Below are positions 27,017 to 36,076 of a DNA stretch of 54,900 nucleotides, piece by piece. The translations under genes and the position numbers were made by a program. Numbering within the stretch: the stretch's first letter is position 1; every line of letters starts with the position of its first letter. The DNA is from JAFLBI01 sp964616465. GTDB lineage: Bacteria; Bacteroidota; Bacteroidia; Chitinophagales; Chitinophagaceae. The notes under the pieces were generated by a model. It saw only the letters and a list, made by a program, of their open reading frames with translations. It was not told the origin of the DNA and did no database searches. The stretch is from the NCBI GenBank assembly GCA_964616465.1, contig CAZTTO010000021.1:1-54900 (forward strand), in the 5' to 3' direction.

Positions 27017-27049
27017 AAACCCCTTAAAACATTGATTTTTAAGGGGTTT
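27017..27049. terminator. Strong orphan terminator hairpin
   Basis: AAACCCCTTAAAA (27017-27029 region) pairs with TTTTTAAGGGGTTT (27036-27049). No gene now ends next to it, so it may have belonged to a lost gene of the element whose attachment site follows at 27073. Confidence 0.75.
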
Positions 27050-27072
27050 CTGAAAATTACTAAAAAGATATT

Positions 27073-27094
27073 GCGGTGAGGGAGGGATTCGAAC
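27073..27094 (-). other. tRNA-Ser 3' end fragment, likely attachment site
   Basis: The reverse complement GTTCGAATCCCTCCCTCACC plus GC equals the T-loop, T-stem and acceptor 3' part of a Bacteroidota tRNA-Ser. The 5' half of the T-stem is already divergent (GAGGTT), and there is no rest of a tRNA. Such fragments are left by tyrosine recombinases integrating into a tRNA 3' end. No integrase gene is in the window. 27095-27419 holds no gene. Confidence 0.6.
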
Positions 27095-27419
27095 AACCTC
27101 TATAACACACTGATAATCATAATTGTAACTAAACTCTTACTACCTTACTCCCCAAATCCACACACAAAAAATTGACACTTTTTACGTTCAATTTAGCACC
27201 CCATAAAGATATCGAACTTATTAAAATTTTGTACTACTTATTACTGAAAATGCTATAAAATATTTTAATGCTTAGTAATGGATTTTACTGGTAAAGAATC
27301 ATTCTTTTTTGAATAAACTTGATAAAAACTTTTATGAGTTTGTATTAAAATTTTGACAAGAAAATAAACTGTTTACTTGTAAAGTTTTTTTAACCTGCTT
27401 CAAGATTTTTAATAGACCC

Positions 27420-27623
27420 CTACCCCACTATCAACCCTTTTACCTCATCTACTTTTAATCCTGTATATGCACAAAACTCTTGTATACTAATAAACTGATG
27501 TGCTTCTTTATTATTGAGTTTCTTGATACGTGATACCAGCTTGCGACAATACCTTTCAGATCTTCCTGTGATGCGTTGGATATCTTTTGGATAGATGCAT
27601 ACCCTAGATAGTTCTTTCTTCAT
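27420..27623 (-). CDS. Small helix-turn-helix-like protein
   Basis: 67 aa. VCIYPKDIQRITGRSERYCR followed by KLVSRIKK looks like a DNA-binding helix-turn-helix for phage or transposon type small regulators. The second half (QFISIQEFCAYTGLKVDEV) resembles another helical pair. Arg/Lys-rich. It is located between the attachment-site fragment and the plus-strand cassette, so a regulator or excisionase of the element is plausible. Homology is not certain. Confidence 0.55.
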   Translation of the reverse strand: MKKELSRVCIYPKDIQRITGRSERYCRKLVSRIKKLNNKEAHQFISIQEFCAYTGLKVDEVKGLIVG

Positions 27624-27852
27624 ATCTGCTATTATACTTTAATATAGGCAGGCGTTTCATCTACCACTTTTATCGCAACTATATGGCGCTTTGCATGCGC
27701 TTTGACTGCCCTTTGTGTCTAACGAATTTATTCCTTCAAATTTATAGATCTATCACCTTTTTTTCAAGGCATGTTGGTAACTGTTGGTACACTATCGGCA
27801 CCAACGGCCCAGCATTGATGTAAATGATTTTTGTACGCTTCATTTTTGGTGC

Positions 27853-28359
27853 ATGAAGTGTATGACAGCCCTCATTATTTTCTTTAACCTGTTAACGGGT
27901 TTATCTGCTCAGCGAGTGATTGGTGTGCAGGATGGTGACTCGTATACCATTCTACATAATGGCTTTAAACAGCGTGTGCGATTAGTTGGTGTGGATGCTC
28001 CTGAGCTGAACCAACCCATGGGTGCATTTGTGCAAAAAGAAATGCATGCTTTGCTCTCTAGGAAAAAGTTGCAGCTGCTGCGAGTGGGAACAGATAAGCA
28101 TGGCAGATGGCTGGTGAGGATGTGGGTGGATGGGATGGCAGTTGATAGTTTACTCATACGCCGTGGATGGGCTTGGTACTATCCGCATAACGAACACAGC
28201 GATAGAACCCTTCAGCAACTTGAACTCATGGCTAAAAACAGGCGCATTGGGTTATGGAGCTGCGAACGACCTGTACCGCCCTGGATATGGCGAAGAATGA
28301 ATGAAGCCAATAGAAGGCTGCACGATGTGTGTTCATTCCTCCCGCAGGTGCCTCCTTAG
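27853..28359 (+). CDS. Secreted thermonuclease family protein
   Basis: 168 aa from the ATG at 27853 (MKCMTALIIFFNLLTGLSAQ, signal peptide); the frame extends upstream to a TTG with no good start. The staphylococcal-nuclease fold is evident: VIGVQDGDSYTILHN (catalytic Asp pair region), QRVRLVGVDAPELNQP (Arg and DAPE signature), VGTDKHGRWLVRMWVDGM and LIRRGWAWYY. It would cleave DNA and RNA outside the cytoplasm with calcium. It is first of five plus-strand genes ending at the terminator at 30149. Confidence 0.88.
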   Translation: MKCMTALIIFFNLLTGLSAQRVIGVQDGDSYTILHNGFKQRVRLVGVDAPELNQPMGAFVQKEMHALLSRKKLQLLRVGTDKHGRWLVRMWVDGMAVDSLLIRRGWAWYYPHNEHSDRTLQQLELMAKNRRIGLWSCERPVPPWIWRRMNEANRRLHDVCSFLPQVPP

Positions 28360-28419
28360 TGAGGCCCTGCATTTTTTATGCAAACAACCTTTTTTCTTAA
28401 CCCCTAAAACCAACCACAG

Positions 28420-29208
28420 ATGGCAAGACAAGCAAGCTTTCTGAAGATGAAAGGAACCCTAGGTGGGTTGACCTTTTACAAGAGCCGAGACGGCCACCTC
28501 ATCCGCGAGAAAGGCGGTATTGAGCGACAAAGGATCCTGAACGATCCGCAGTTTATTAGAACACGTGAGAACATGGCTGAGTTTGGCCGTGCAGCTCAGG
28601 CGAGTAAAGCCTTTAGAACCGTGTTCAGAAAAGTACTCAACCAAAATCCAGAGCGCAGATTGGCATCTCTGTTGACCAAGAACTTCTTGAAGCTCTTGCA
28701 ACAAGATACCTTGAGCACACGTGGAGAGCGTAACCTCTATGGTGTATCTCCCATTGTGATGCAGCAGCTGGACCTTAACCCAAGAAGCAAGTTCCGCGAC
28801 AACGTGTTTATTGCGTACAGCCACGACTTCCAAGATGAAGATGGTATTGCAGTGTTGAGCATACCAGCTCATAATCCGCAGGACAGTATTATGAGCTACA
28901 AGGATGCCACCCATTACCGCTTCTTCAGCGCATTTGGATATTTTGATTTAACCACTATGCTTGGTGAAGCTGCATATGGCTACAGTCCAAACCTGCCATT
29001 GAACGCTCAGAGCAATGCAGCTCAGCAAGTGACTGCTACACTAGATGTGAGCGAAGTAGATCTTACCAACAGCATCCGCTTTATGCTTATTGGTGTTGAG
29101 TTCTACAAGCAAGAGAGCACAGGATTTTACATTTTAAGAAACGGCATGTACAATGCTTTGCAAGTATTAGATGTGAAGACACCTGATGTGCCTGTGACCA
29201 CTCCGTAA
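28420..29208 (+). CDS. Conserved Bacteroidota protein of unknown function
   Basis: 262 aa, no signal peptide. The N-terminus MARQASFLKMKGTLGGLTFY then KSRDGHLIREKGGIERQRIL and RTRENMAEFGRA is a pattern I recall from many Chitinophagaceae proteins of this length, often encoded before DUF5675 genes. The second half is mostly beta. It may be a structural or phage-tail-derived protein, which is an inference from neighbours only. The intergenic space to the next gene (63 bp) contains a short GGCTGTCTC...GAGGCAGCC hairpin. Confidence 0.65.
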   Translation: MARQASFLKMKGTLGGLTFYKSRDGHLIREKGGIERQRILNDPQFIRTRENMAEFGRAAQASKAFRTVFRKVLNQNPERRLASLLTKNFLKLLQQDTLSTRGERNLYGVSPIVMQQLDLNPRSKFRDNVFIAYSHDFQDEDGIAVLSIPAHNPQDSIMSYKDATHYRFFSAFGYFDLTTMLGEAAYGYSPNLPLNAQSNAAQQVTATLDVSEVDLTNSIRFMLIGVEFYKQESTGFYILRNGMYNALQVLDVKTPDVPVTTP

Positions 29209-29271
29209 CCACTAAGGGCTGTCTCGATAAAAGAGGCAGCCTTCTTTCCTTAACCCCTAAAACAACCAATC

Positions 29272-29700
29272 ATGGAACTGGTATTACTAAGAAGATATTT
29301 TCCTTTTGGCACCAATGGCCAGCTAATGCGCAACGGACAAAAAATTTGTTACACGATAGAGCTTCCATGGCGCAACAATCAGCGTATGATCTCCTGCATA
29401 CCCGAAGGAAGGTATCGGTTAGTGAAGCGATACAGCCAGCGCTTCAAGCATCACATACATCTGCAACATGTACCAGGAAGGACATTCATATTGTTCCATC
29501 CATTTAACCACGCGATGAACGAAGCCCAGGGCTGTATTGCACCAGTTACCAGGATAATCGGACAAGGCAGGGGCACACAAAGCAGAAAAGCCTTCAACAG
29601 ACTATTACAGCTTGTTTACGGAGCTATTGACAGCGGACAACAAGTATTCCTCACCATACAAACCGATCCCAATGCAGCAGCCTCTGAACGAATCCTGTAA
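29272..29700 (+). CDS. DUF5675 family protein
   Basis: 142 aa. ELPWRNNQRMISCIPEGRYR, RTFILFHPFNHAMNEAQGCI and VFLTIQ fit DUF5675, a small beta-rich family with conserved His and Cys, mostly in phage-like gene sets of Bacteroidota. It is suspected to act on cell walls because of an L,D-transpeptidase/peptidase-like His...Gly-Cys-Ile motif. The following gene begins inside this frame at 29672 (29-bp overlap), so they are translationally coupled. Confidence 0.75.
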   Translation: MELVLLRRYFPFGTNGQLMRNGQKICYTIELPWRNNQRMISCIPEGRYRLVKRYSQRFKHHIHLQHVPGRTFILFHPFNHAMNEAQGCIAPVTRIIGQGRGTQSRKAFNRLLQLVYGAIDSGQQVFLTIQTDPNAAASERIL

Positions 29701-29911
29701 GCAGCTCATACAAAGAATAGAAGCGCCAGTTCCCAAGTTCTTTAAACGATTAAGGCGAGTTGGGCTGATGCTCACAGCTGTTGGAGCTGCGCTGATGGGA
29801 ACACCAGTAGAGTTAAGCGAACTGGTCCAACAAGTTGCAGGATACCTAACAGTAGCCGGCAGCGTGATCACAGCGATGAGTCAACTAACCACCTGCGAAG
29901 AAACCCATTAA
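29672..29911 (+). CDS. Small membrane protein, holin-like
   Basis: 79 aa from the ATG at 29672; the open frame begins earlier at a TTG. After a charged start with KFFKRLRRVGLMLTAVGAAL there are two hydrophobic segments (about 31-45 and 52-72, VAGYLTVAGSVITAMSQ). Size and position beside DUF5675 suggest a holin-type pore, but this is inference. It overlaps the upstream gene by 29 bp. Confidence 0.6.
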   Translation: MQQPLNESCKQLIQRIEAPVPKFFKRLRRVGLMLTAVGAALMGTPVELSELVQQVAGYLTVAGSVITAMSQLTTCEETH

Positions 29912-29922
29912 AACGAATAGCT

Positions 29923-30126
29923 ATGATGATGCAATTACAAAGCAATTTTGATCCAAGGTTCGGGACTGTGATGGGGACTTTGTTCACCGTAGTGATTAAT
30001 CTGCACCTGCATGATATACTCAAGACCATAGTATTAGCAGCCATAGGCGCTGTGGTGAGCTTCTTTGTATCCTGGTTCCTTAAAGGACAGATAACACCGC
30101 GCAGACCCAAGAAAGGACCTTCCTAG
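29923..30126 (+). CDS. Small single-pass membrane protein
   Basis: 67 aa. A short start is followed by a long hydrophobic stretch with VINLHLHDILKTIVLAAIGA and VVSFFVSWFLKG, then a basic tail ITPRRPKKGPS. It starts 11 bp after the preceding gene and ends just before a terminator. The 3' half and terminator are present a second time as a decayed copy at 22985-23157. Confidence 0.6.
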   Translation: MMMQLQSNFDPRFGTVMGTLFTVVINLHLHDILKTIVLAAIGAVVSFFVSWFLKGQITPRRPKKGPS

Positions 30127-30148
30127 GTTTATATAGCTCCTAAGCAAT

Positions 30149-30176
30149 AAACCCCTGCCAGTGATGGCGGGGGTTT
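30149..30176 (+). terminator. Terminator of the nuclease-DUF5675 gene set
   Basis: AAACCCCTGCC and GGCGGGGGTTTT form a stem of about ten pairs with an AGTGAT loop and end in T4. The copy at 23130-23155 keeps the stem with a compensating change (CTACC/GGTGG in place of CTGCC/GGCGG), so the hairpin has been maintained. Confidence 0.9.
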
Positions 30177-30522
30177 TATCATAATAGATAACTCTTAGCT
30201 AAAGATAAAACAGTAAGCTTATAACAAGGTTAAAGATGAAGACAATTATAAAATTGTTTCTAGTAAAAAAATAAACTAGGAAAAGTAGCAACTAAGGTTT
30301 ACAAAAATGATTTTCTAATTATCAATTAAACTAGTTCTGAAAATCCATTATTGGTACATGTAAAGTTGCATCAGTTTTTAAATTTAAATCTAAAAGAAAG
30401 TGGGCTAAAAAAGAATAAAGTAGGTATCAAAAGAAAAAATACGCAGATTTTTGTTGAAGCGGAAAAAAAAAGCAGAACATAATTTTATTTTTTAATGGAC
30501 TGCTTTTTTTATTTTGCCGCTA

Positions 30523-30638
30523 CTGCTTTGTTTTAGCACTTACAATAGCCTTGCAGCAGAAAATATTTTTTAGTTTATCAATTTAAAAAAATATTTTCTG
30601 CTGCAAGAACATAACATTTAAGTGCTAAAACAAAGCAG
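30523..30638. repeat. Large two-part hairpin
   Basis: Outer arms CTGCTTTGTTTTAGCACTT (30523-30541) and AAGTGCTAAAACAAAGCAG (30620-30638) are perfect over 19 bp. Inner arms of 21 bp (30550-30570 and 30587-30607, starting CTTGCAGCAG) are perfect as well, with a 16-nt loop. Single-stranded bulges of 8 and 12 nt part the arms. No frame spans it; it may be a mobile palindromic element or a structured RNA. Confidence 0.85.
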
Positions 30639-30640
30639 AC

Positions 30641-30685
30641 AGCAAGGGCATTTGTAATTTTGATTAAGATACAAATGCCCTTGCT
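30641..30685. repeat. 16-bp perfect hairpin beside the large one
   Basis: AGCAAGGGCATTTGTA (30641-30656) and TACAAATGCCCTTGCT (30670-30685) with a 13-nt loop, starting 3 bp after the previous hairpin. The short pair CCGCC (30691-30695) and GGCG (30707-30710) with GTTAG follows. 30177-30522 and 30711-30872 show no gene. Confidence 0.8.
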
Positions 30686-30872
30686 GCAACCGCCGTATAT
30701 TTTTTTGGCGTTAGATATGCTCATTCATTATTTTTTCTGCAAGCCTTGTCCAAAAAGCATTACAGCCAATGTGGCAGAGTGGAAAACTTTTTATTGAACG
30801 AAAATATGGGTATAAAAAAATATTTTCTTCGTGGGGGTTCATCTGCGGCGAAGCTGCAAGCTATTTAAAACA

Positions 30873-30900
30873 AAAGCCGCAGTAGCGATGCGGCTTTGTA
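30873..30900 (-). terminator. Terminator of the RHS locus
   Basis: AAAGCCGCA (30873-30881) pairs with TGCGGCTTT (30889-30897) over a 7-nt loop. On the minus strand it follows the 135-aa gene by 14 bp and ends with TTTTGTTTT. Confidence 0.85.
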
Positions 30901-30913
30901 ATTTTTTACATAA

Positions 30914-31321
30914 CTACCATTTGACTTTACTTAATAAAAAGAATGAGAAAATCAAATTGACAATAATTATCAATATGACAGCTAATGTAACATAACTTCC
31001 TATCCTATTTTTATTCTTGGGCAAGTCATCAAAATCCTTGACTACTTTTTTCCACCTATCTTGATGCTCAAAAGTAAAATATTTTATCACTGCCAGTAAA
31101 AAAACAAGACTTACTGAGCATATTGTCAATATAGTATCAGATAGTAAAGCTTTCTTAAAAATTATTGAACAATAGTTCAATACTGATAAGCAAAGCCATA
31201 TTTCTAAAACTAAAATGGAAAACGAAGCCTTCCAATCACTTAACCATATTGAAGGGCCGCTCTCAAAATGCTTATAGATTTTATAAAATAGGTAATCGTA
31301 TGCTTTTTTAATGGAAACCAT
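30914..31321 (-). CDS. Three-helix membrane protein, possible RHS immunity protein
   Basis: 135 aa. Three hydrophobic helices (about 31-54, 60-80, 109-131: ILVLEIWLCLSVLNY, ILTICSVSLVFLLAVIKYF, TLAVILIIIVNLIFSFFLL) with a charged segment EHQDRWKKVVKDFDDLPKNK in the middle. It begins 5 bp after the RHS stop and is last in the operon. Position after a polymorphic RHS C-terminus fits an immunity protein for a toxin that acts on membranes, but no homology is recognised. Confidence 0.55.
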   Translation of the reverse strand: MVSIKKAYDYLFYKIYKHFESGPSIWLSDWKASFSILVLEIWLCLSVLNYCSIIFKKALLSDTILTICSVSLVFLLAVIKYFTFEHQDRWKKVVKDFDDLPKNKNRIGSYVTLAVILIIIVNLIFSFFLLSKVKW

Positions 31322-31325
31322 AGAA

Positions 31326-34300
31326 TTACTGTTTTAATGCTCCATAAGGTGCAGTAATAAATCCAGGCACTATAGCCTCGTTTGCTTTTTGAATCCGGTC
31401 ATAATCGTTTGCATACCCTTTCCAGCCCCCCGGATAAAAAGCATCAACACCAAAATATAATGCACCAGCTATTGGATTAAATTTTAAGCTGAAGTACCCC
31501 ATCGCTGTATTTAAACTTGCTTTTGCTGGATGAACTGGCTGTATTAGTACGTTCGGGTCTGTATTAGGGGCAGTATAATATTTGTATACGCCGATACCAT
31601 CAAAAACAACTCCAACACCAAACAACCCCCAACTTCCTGCTTTCGCTGCACTGGATACTTTGAATGTTTTTATTCCTGCTCTACTACCGCCGCCCCAACC
31701 TCTACCTGTAACAGGAGATGGGCTATACCATTTGGGGCTAAAAGCACTACCATTGCCAGTACCGTTTGTTAATCTAAATGTAGCTCTTGAAGTTTCTGTT
31801 ATTGAAAATCCTGCATCAATACCCCATGTTATTTGGTCTTTTAAATTGCTTCCACCTGCATCTCCTTTTGATTTTGCTGTAACCGTTACTTCTGGTAATG
31901 GTTCATCATTCTGTAATCCACCGCCAACAAACCCATTAACAGCATCTTTATTATTGGGGTCGTATGTGTAGTAGGAAGTGGTTTCCCCAATTGTCCATGC
32001 TAATATATCTCCCTGCCTTACTTTGATTTTGTGAGAACCTTCTCCATTTACACGAACTGTATCTAACCCTTGTGGGTCAATAAAAGAAATCGGATTATTT
32101 TGAACAAATGAATATGGGCTTTGGTCTGGAGCAAATGAAGATAAGGCATCAATGCCTGTAAAGCGTCCTATTTGTGCATTATACCTTCTAAAGTCTGTAT
32201 CATACCAATCAAGTCCGCTTCCATCCGTAAATTCTTTGCTTGAATACTCTGTACCTCCATTCGCTTTATATCTATTTTCTAAACTATTCGCTGCCCTTGA
32301 ACTTATGCCTTTCATGGTGAGTCCGAACGGATAATAGTGTGTTTCCTCTAAAATTGGTCCACGCACATGTGTAATATCGAAATTATCAAAATAGACCATG
32401 TTATTACTCTCGTTGCTAAAGTAAATATAAGCATATCCATTCTTATTTACACTTCCTGTTAAGTTCAATCTTTGTGCAACACCAGCAGTCCATGGATCCA
32501 TTGCTATGATTCTACTATTTGCAGCATCAAATTCAAATCGTTCATTGAACAGTAAAATATGTAAATATCCCTTTGGCTGTACACTATATACACTCGATTG
32601 CTGAGGCCATAATGCGTTTATGAAATTACTATTATTACCCAAATTGGTTACAACTGAGCCCGCTGTACCCTTTAATGCTCCTTCAACAATTGATCCATTT
32701 AAGAGAATTGTTCCTAGTTGGCCAAGTAATGTTCCTATACCATTTGAATTGCTGTTATCGCCATAAGTATCTGTATAATAATAATCAACCGAACTGTGTA
32801 TTACATCTCCACTCATTACTTTCAATAATTTAGCTGCGCCAATAGCACCTTGCTGCTTGGTAATTTGGAACACCCAATCTCCATTACTAGATGCAGAGCC
32901 AAAACCTCCTGGTCTAGCTACTCTGGTATTTGCAACAGATATACTTTGACCATCTTTGTTTTCCCATACTGCATCTTGTAATTGGAGAGCAGTACTAGCC
33001 CCATCTCCATTCAATGTTGGATAGCTCTGAGGGAAAATTTCATCGGTGAGTACCATTCTAACATTGCCCAGATGATCTTTCAAGAAATAATCAAAAATGA
33101 TTGTACCTGTAGTATAAATACTTGACCTAAAACGACCATCATCAGTAGCACCATGTTGTATTTGCCCATTTTCCACAACAATGTTATTTACGTAATCGGT
33201 TGTTTTAGTAGAACCCTCAGTAACTGACTTTCTGAGTTTTCTTCCTGTGGCGTCATAAACATAGGATATAGACCCTTTACCCTGTACAGTGATGTGTTCT
33301 GGCAGGTTTAAAAAGTTATAAGTAATGTTAGTGATGTCCTTATTTAAATCGGATACCATATTGCCATCCACATCGTAGTCATAATCTTGCCAACCTGTAT
33401 GCTTATCTGTAAAATCGCCAAGACCATGATTTGTAGTACCGTTTCCTCCTGTTTCTGTAACGTTTCTTAACTTGTTGCTTAAACCATTATCTCTATATCC
33501 ATACTCAATGTCATCTATTTTTACACTAGTAGTGCCCTTTAAACCCCATTGTTGCATTCTTAAAATATTTCCATTTGCATCATAGGCAGTTGTTGAATTT
33601 ACTCCGTTCCCCATGAAGGAATCAAAATTATAGCCTGCATTCTGATTAAAGGAACCACCTGTAAATTGGCTGAAAATAGCACGCATGAGTCTATTGGCAG
33701 CATCATATGAAAAATCATATCTACGAAATTCCCCATCACCTCCTGATCGCCATGACATACCTCCAATATTTCCATTATATTGTGGGGTATAAGGTTGATT
33801 AGAATTTGTTATAGAAACCACCTTATCATACGAAAGCTCAAAACCAAACTTCCTATGATTTGCGAGACTTGAGGTACTTAAGTAATTTCTATTTACTCCT
33901 AAAATCCACCCTCGAACATTATAATCATATTGCTGATTTTCGATACCTGTACCTTGGTTGTAGTAAGGAGCTAAAATTGTATTTTTAACATTTCCTAATG
34001 CGTCATAAGTTATTTTCTTAACTTCTCTACTTTGATCTACCCAAGATCCATTAACCGCTCCAACAACTCTGTTAAAAACAGAAGTTATCCTCCAAAGATT
34101 ATCATACTCATAAGTTTTAACAAGATCGAACTGATATGTCTGCGATCCATTCCAGAATGTCCTTTGAATATCAATTAGTGGTTTACCATTAAAACTATAT
34201 TGCGTAGACTGAATATCAACTCCTCCACTTAAATTAGTTTGTTGTAATTGTATTAGTCTTCCATCTTGGTCATAATAAAATCCTTTCCATAAAAAAGTTC

Positions 34301-35663
34301 CAGTACCTAAGACCCTTACTCTTTCACCAGTTAACCTTCCTGTATTGACTGTAGATGGTGTGTGAGCTTGGGCATAAGGAAAAGAAGTTGAACTGGGAGA
34401 ATACAAAAATGGACTGTGTAAAGTATTAAATCCTCCAGAAATGGGAGAAAAAGGAAGCCAACTGTAGTTATCATAATAAGAGTTAGTTAAAACATCCAAA
34501 GAATACCATGTGTAGGGAAAATCTGGATTAGAGTACAAATCCGCTATGTATTGAAAACTAGCCCTTGACTGAGGATAAGTTAAAATACCTGTTTCAATTG
34601 GCCTGTTCAGTGCATCATACCTAGTGTAATTCCATTTGTTTTGTGCAGTAAACCTAGCATCCCTACTTAATATCAATCTGTCTTTATTATCATAAACCAT
34701 TTCCATTGCACCTGCTCCTGGAACTTTTTTCTGAATCATTCTTTGCTTGGCATCATATTCATATAAAAAGCATTGCTCATTAATTATTGTTGATGTGATA
34801 TTCCAACCATTAGCTACTAATTCTTCAACACCTCTAGGCTGGATGACCATTCTTAATTGATTATTGTTATCATAGACATAATAAGTAGATAACCAGCCAC
34901 TATAACTTGCCGTTGGAAAATCTGCTAATTGTACTTTTTTAAGAATTATTTTCCCCTCTTTGTTGTAATACTCAACCACCTTTTTTTGATGCTCATCCAC
35001 TGTTTCATTCTTTTTCAATGAACCAGCAGCATAGTTTGATGATACCCAATAGCTCACGCTTTGTCCTAAAACCAATTGTCCACTTACTAATATCAATTTA
35101 ACATCTTCTGAAGTCTCATTTACCAAATACTGATTACTAACGCCTCTATTACTTCCAATCCATTGTATCCCTGGTGCCAACTGTTTAAGTGTTCTACTTT
35201 GAGGACTATTTTCAAAATTTGTTTGAGAATAGAAATATTGCTCTCCTTGTCCAGACAAGTAATTATTATAAAAAGAATTCTGCTCACTTAAATGACTATA
35301 CTTAAATAAACCATTATTAGTTGAAGAAGCAAATGGAAGAATTTGAAATGGCTCTCTACCATATTGATCATAGTAATGTGTAGTTACAAGATCTACATTT
35401 GAAAATTCAGAAACTTTACTACCTTCTTTTACATTAGTTTGAAAATTTCTTCCTAGACCATCTACATATTGGGTAGTTTGTAGTACGCGCTGCACTGATT
35501 GGTTAGGTATGATAGATTGATCTTGAATTGGCGCTTGAACATTCCATATGCGAGTGTAGCTTACAGGCGCACTAGTTGAAATACTAGGTGGTATAGGTTG
35601 TGCATGAATAAATAATCCAAACAAAACAAATACAGCTACTATAATTAAATTTTTAGATTGCAT
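31326..35663 (-). CDS. RHS repeat protein with DUF6443-type N-terminus
   Basis: 1445 aa, exported (signal peptide to about 22, ending AQ). The N-terminal region RIWNVQAPIQDQSIIPNQSV with TQYVDGLGRNFQT is the DUF6443 pattern. It is followed by many YD-type repeats (YEYDAKQRM, YDNKDRL, YDQDGRLIQLQ, YDANGNILRM, YDVDGNM, YDATGRKLRK), which build a cocoon-like beta shell. The RHS core ends about residue 1200 in RYNAQIGRFTGIDALSSFAP and NNPISFIDPQGLD. The tail of about 245 aa (LPEVTVTAK, then FRLTNGTGNGSAFSPKWYS) varies among such proteins and is probably the effector part; I see no known toxin motif. Confidence 0.9.
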   Translation of the reverse strand: MQSKNLIIVAVFVLFGLFIHAQPIPPSISTSAPVSYTRIWNVQAPIQDQSIIPNQSVQRVLQTTQYVDGLGRNFQTNVKEGSKVSEFSNVDLVTTHYYDQYGREPFQILPFASSTNNGLFKYSHLSEQNSFYNNYLSGQGEQYFYSQTNFENSPQSRTLKQLAPGIQWIGSNRGVSNQYLVNETSEDVKLILVSGQLVLGQSVSYWVSSNYAAGSLKKNETVDEHQKKVVEYYNKEGKIILKKVQLADFPTASYSGWLSTYYVYDNNNQLRMVIQPRGVEELVANGWNITSTIINEQCFLYEYDAKQRMIQKKVPGAGAMEMVYDNKDRLILSRDARFTAQNKWNYTRYDALNRPIETGILTYPQSRASFQYIADLYSNPDFPYTWYSLDVLTNSYYDNYSWLPFSPISGGFNTLHSPFLYSPSSTSFPYAQAHTPSTVNTGRLTGERVRVLGTGTFLWKGFYYDQDGRLIQLQQTNLSGGVDIQSTQYSFNGKPLIDIQRTFWNGSQTYQFDLVKTYEYDNLWRITSVFNRVVGAVNGSWVDQSREVKKITYDALGNVKNTILAPYYNQGTGIENQQYDYNVRGWILGVNRNYLSTSSLANHRKFGFELSYDKVVSITNSNQPYTPQYNGNIGGMSWRSGGDGEFRRYDFSYDAANRLMRAIFSQFTGGSFNQNAGYNFDSFMGNGVNSTTAYDANGNILRMQQWGLKGTTSVKIDDIEYGYRDNGLSNKLRNVTETGGNGTTNHGLGDFTDKHTGWQDYDYDVDGNMVSDLNKDITNITYNFLNLPEHITVQGKGSISYVYDATGRKLRKSVTEGSTKTTDYVNNIVVENGQIQHGATDDGRFRSSIYTTGTIIFDYFLKDHLGNVRMVLTDEIFPQSYPTLNGDGASTALQLQDAVWENKDGQSISVANTRVARPGGFGSASSNGDWVFQITKQQGAIGAAKLLKVMSGDVIHSSVDYYYTDTYGDNSNSNGIGTLLGQLGTILLNGSIVEGALKGTAGSVVTNLGNNSNFINALWPQQSSVYSVQPKGYLHILLFNERFEFDAANSRIIAMDPWTAGVAQRLNLTGSVNKNGYAYIYFSNESNNMVYFDNFDITHVRGPILEETHYYPFGLTMKGISSRAANSLENRYKANGGTEYSSKEFTDGSGLDWYDTDFRRYNAQIGRFTGIDALSSFAPDQSPYSFVQNNPISFIDPQGLDTVRVNGEGSHKIKVRQGDILAWTIGETTSYYTYDPNNKDAVNGFVGGGLQNDEPLPEVTVTAKSKGDAGGSNLKDQITWGIDAGFSITETSRATFRLTNGTGNGSAFSPKWYSPSPVTGRGWGGGSRAGIKTFKVSSAAKAGSWGLFGVGVVFDGIGVYKYYTAPNTDPNVLIQPVHPAKASLNTAMGYFSLKFNPIAGALYFGVDAFYPGGWKGYANDYDRIQKANEAIVPGFITAPYGALKQ

Positions 35664-35671
35664 ATACTGCT

Positions 35672-36067
35672 TTATTTTTCCTTTGTATAATTTCTATTAA
35701 TATTTTTAAAACGCTGCTCTGCTTCCGCCTGTCTTTTCTTATTTAATTCATCGTAAAGCTCCAATTGTTTTTTATTAAGAATCTTCCTTAATGCTTGATC
35801 TATTTGAGCTTCTTTGTTTCGAACTTCAGATTTTGTTGTTCTCCTTTGTTCCATTGGTTTAGGGCGTTTACTCAACTCATCAGATCGAAGTTTATAAATA
35901 GATTCTAGTTCCTTAGCCTGTGACTTATTTAACTTCAAATAATTTTCATAAAACTCAATCTCTTTAGACAAAAGAGAATCATAGTTAATTTGTCTACTTG
36001 CATTTCCCATTTGTGCATTTAATACTACACTATAGAGAACTAAAATGGCTGTTATAGATGCTTTCAT
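35672..36067 (-). CDS. Secreted helical protein, Spy/CpxP-like size
   Basis: 131 aa with signal peptide (MKASITAILVLYSVVLNAQM). The mature chain is almost all helix and rich in Lys, Glu and Arg: FYENYLKLNKSQAKELESIY, and ALRKILNKKQLELYDELNKK. The LNKSQ...LESI and LNKKQ...LYDEL units resemble the LTxxQ repeats of Spy/CpxP-type periplasmic chaperones. It lies between two RHS-type genes (8-9 bp gaps), so it may help fold or hold the large beta proteins, which is inference. Confidence 0.65.
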   Translation of the reverse strand: MKASITAILVLYSVVLNAQMGNASRQINYDSLLSKEIEFYENYLKLNKSQAKELESIYKLRSDELSKRPKPMEQRRTTKSEVRNKEAQIDQALRKILNKKQLELYDELNKKRQAEAEQRFKNINRNYTKEK

Positions 36068-36076
36068 TAGTTTTAA

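Noticed and set aside
30686..30715. A short attC-like pair AACCGCC...GGCGTTAG
   Set aside because: Only about 30 bp long with no second stem, and not placed at a gene 3' end.
31582..31971. 129-codon plus-strand frame opposite the RHS gene
   Set aside because: It is a shadow of the coding strand with Pro/Leu-rich composition and lies wholly inside the RHS frame.
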